Assembly: GCA_028869315.1 (NCBI GenBank)
Contig: JAGWSV010000076.1
Span: forward strand, 1 to 50,093
Reading direction: 5' to 3'
Length of the DNA stretch: 50,093 nt
DNA from: Rhodospirillales bacterium
GTDB taxonomy: Bacteria > Pseudomonadota > Alphaproteobacteria > Acetobacterales > Acetobacteraceae
Below are positions 48,481 to 50,093 of this stretch, piece by piece. How positions within the stretch are numbered: position 1 is the first letter of the stretch; every line of letters starts with the position of its first letter. Position numbers and translations under genes: made by a program. The notes under the pieces were generated by a model. The model worked only from the letters and a program-made list of their open reading frames with translations. It had not been told where the DNA came from and searched no databases.

Positions 48481-49505
48481 ATGGATGGGAGCGGGTTGTC
48501 CACACCACGGCTCGCGCGCCTGCACGACGTTATGGCTGGGTATGTCGCGCGCGGCGAGGTGCCCGGACTTGTCGCCCTGGTCTGCCGGCGGGGCATGGTG
48601 CATGTCGACGTGATCGGCGCCCAGGCGTTCGGCGGACCGCCGATGCGGCGCGACACGATCTTCCGCGTCAGTTCGATGACAAAGCCCATCGTCGCCGCCG
48701 TGGCGATGATCCTGGTGGAGGAAGGGCGGCTGCGGCTTGACGACCCGGTGCACGACCTGCTGCCGGAACTGGCCGACCGCCAGGTGCTGGTCCGGCCCGA
48801 CGCGCCGCTGGACGAGACCGTTCCGGCGGCACGGCCGATGACCCTGCGCGACCTGCTGACCTTCCGCCTGGGCATCGGCATCGTCATGGCACCGCCCGAC
48901 ACCACCTCGATCCAGCGCGCGATGGGCGAGCAACGCCTCGGCCAGGGAGCGCCGTCGCCCCAGCTGCCGCCGCCGCCGGACGAGTGGATCCGCCGCCTCG
49001 GCACTCTGCCGCTGATCCACCAGCCCGGCGAGCGGGGCGGCTTCGGTCTACGACCCGGCGGTGGACGGGCAATGGAACCGACCGTCGGCGTTTCCTTCGG
49101 GCGGGGCCGGGCTGGTCTCGACCGTCGATGACGTTCTGGCGTTCGGGCGGATGATGCTGGGATCAGGCCGCCACGGCAGCGCCCGCATCCTGTCGCGCCC
49201 GGCGGTCGAAACCATGACGAGCGATCACCTGACCGACGCGCAGAAGGCCGTTTTCGGGCTGGTGCCCGGCTATTTCGACAGCAACGGCTGGGGCTTCGGC
49301 CTTTGCCGTGGCGACGCGGCGCACCGACCTCGCGACCACGCCCGGCCGATTTGGCTGGGACGGCGGGCTGGGTACCTCGTGGTACGCGGACCCGCGGGAG
49401 GACGTGCCCGGCATCCTGATGACCCAGCGCGCCTGGACCTCTCCGATGCCGCCGCCGGTGTGCCGCGATTTCTGGACTCTGGCCTACCAGGCGATCGACG
49501 ACTGA
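48481..49505 (+). pseudogene. Serine hydrolase (class C beta-lactamase family), disrupted
   Basis: Frame 1 with SSMTKP SxxK motif up to LIHQPGER; then SVYDPAVDGQWNRPSAFPSGGAGLVSTVDDVLAFGRMML in frame 2; then ATRRTDLATTPGRFGWDGGLGTSWYADPREDVPGILMTQRAW in frame 3. Confidence 0.85.
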
Positions 49506-49552
49506 CGAAGCCTGACCGCACCATTCATCCTGCTTCGAAGGAGACCTGACCC

Positions 49553-49966
49553 ATGCAGATCCAGCCCTATCTGTTCTTCAACGGCACCTGCGAGGAGGCG
49601 ATCGCCTTCTACCGCATGGCGCTGGGGGCCGAGGTGACGATGCTGATGCGTTTCAAGGATTCCCCCGAGCCGCTCGATCCCGCCCGGGTCCCGCCGGGCA
49701 TGGAGAACAAGGTGATGCACGCAAACCTGCGCATCGGAGACTCGGCGGTGCTGATGTCCGACGGCGGCTGCATGGGGGGCGCGGACGTCCGGGGCGTCCA
49801 CCTCTCGCTCACCGTGCGTGACGCGGCGGAGGCCGATCGCAGCTTCGCTGCGCTGGCCGACGGCGGGGCGGTGGAGATGCCGCTGGCGAAGACGTTCTTC
49901 TCGCCGCGCTTCGGGATGGTCCGGGATCGTTTCGGTATTGGCTGGATGGTCTACGTCGCCGCCTGA
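49553..49966 (+). CDS. VOC family / PhnB-like protein
   Basis: 137 aa; MQIQPYLFFNGTCEEAIAFYRMALGAEVTMLMRFKDSPEP...MSDGGCMGG...FFSPRFGMVRDRFGIGWMV. Confidence 0.93.
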   Translation: MQIQPYLFFNGTCEEAIAFYRMALGAEVTMLMRFKDSPEPLDPARVPPGMENKVMHANLRIGDSAVLMSDGGCMGGADVRGVHLSLTVRDAAEADRSFAALADGGAVEMPLAKTFFSPRFGMVRDRFGIGWMVYVAA

Positions 49967-50093
49967 GTGCGCGTCGCGGACGGAGCGCTGGAGAGACGCC
50001 GCCGTGCTAGGCTGCGGTCTCCCCGGCTGATCGTCCCGATCCCATCGGCGGCGATCACCCCATCGCGAAGGCCCCGGCCGCCATGCTGCACAG

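Overview
This is a high-GC alphaproteobacterial chromosomal window, Acetobacteraceae-like by overall gene content (an inference; no taxonomy search was possible). It runs through these blocks: (1) ntrC (5' truncated)-ntrY-ntrX; (2) mixed housekeeping and metabolic genes: a divergent gamma-glutamyltransferase-like lipoprotein, an Hsp20 with a ROSE-like RNA thermometer, an MBL-fold lactonase, a TrxB-like ferredoxin-NADP reductase and parE; (3) an amino-acid/hydroxyacid catabolic block with arginase, ornithine cyclodeaminase and a divergent Lrp/AsnC regulator; (4) a LigB-type dioxygenase, a D-threonine aldolase-like protein, a MaoC-like protein and RmuC; (5) a large Wzx/Wzy-type exopolysaccharide locus, about 21.9-45.6 kb; (6) a MarR / MoaD-ThiS / BNR-repeat / serine hydrolase (decayed) / VOC block. 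The most interesting signals are a perfect FNR-type box (TTGAT-N4-ATCAA) placed about 41.5 nt upstream of a possible small-RNA unit ending in a hairpin; a Wzc/BY-kinase-like protein whose Walker A lysine is replaced by Cys, in the same locus as a separate AAA ATPase; a short OPX protein divergent from an outer-membrane beta-barrel gene; a 28-bp perfect palindrome; and repeated short tandem duplications (about 12-30 bp units) at gene ends. All calls come from reading the sequence and translated ORFs; no database search was run.
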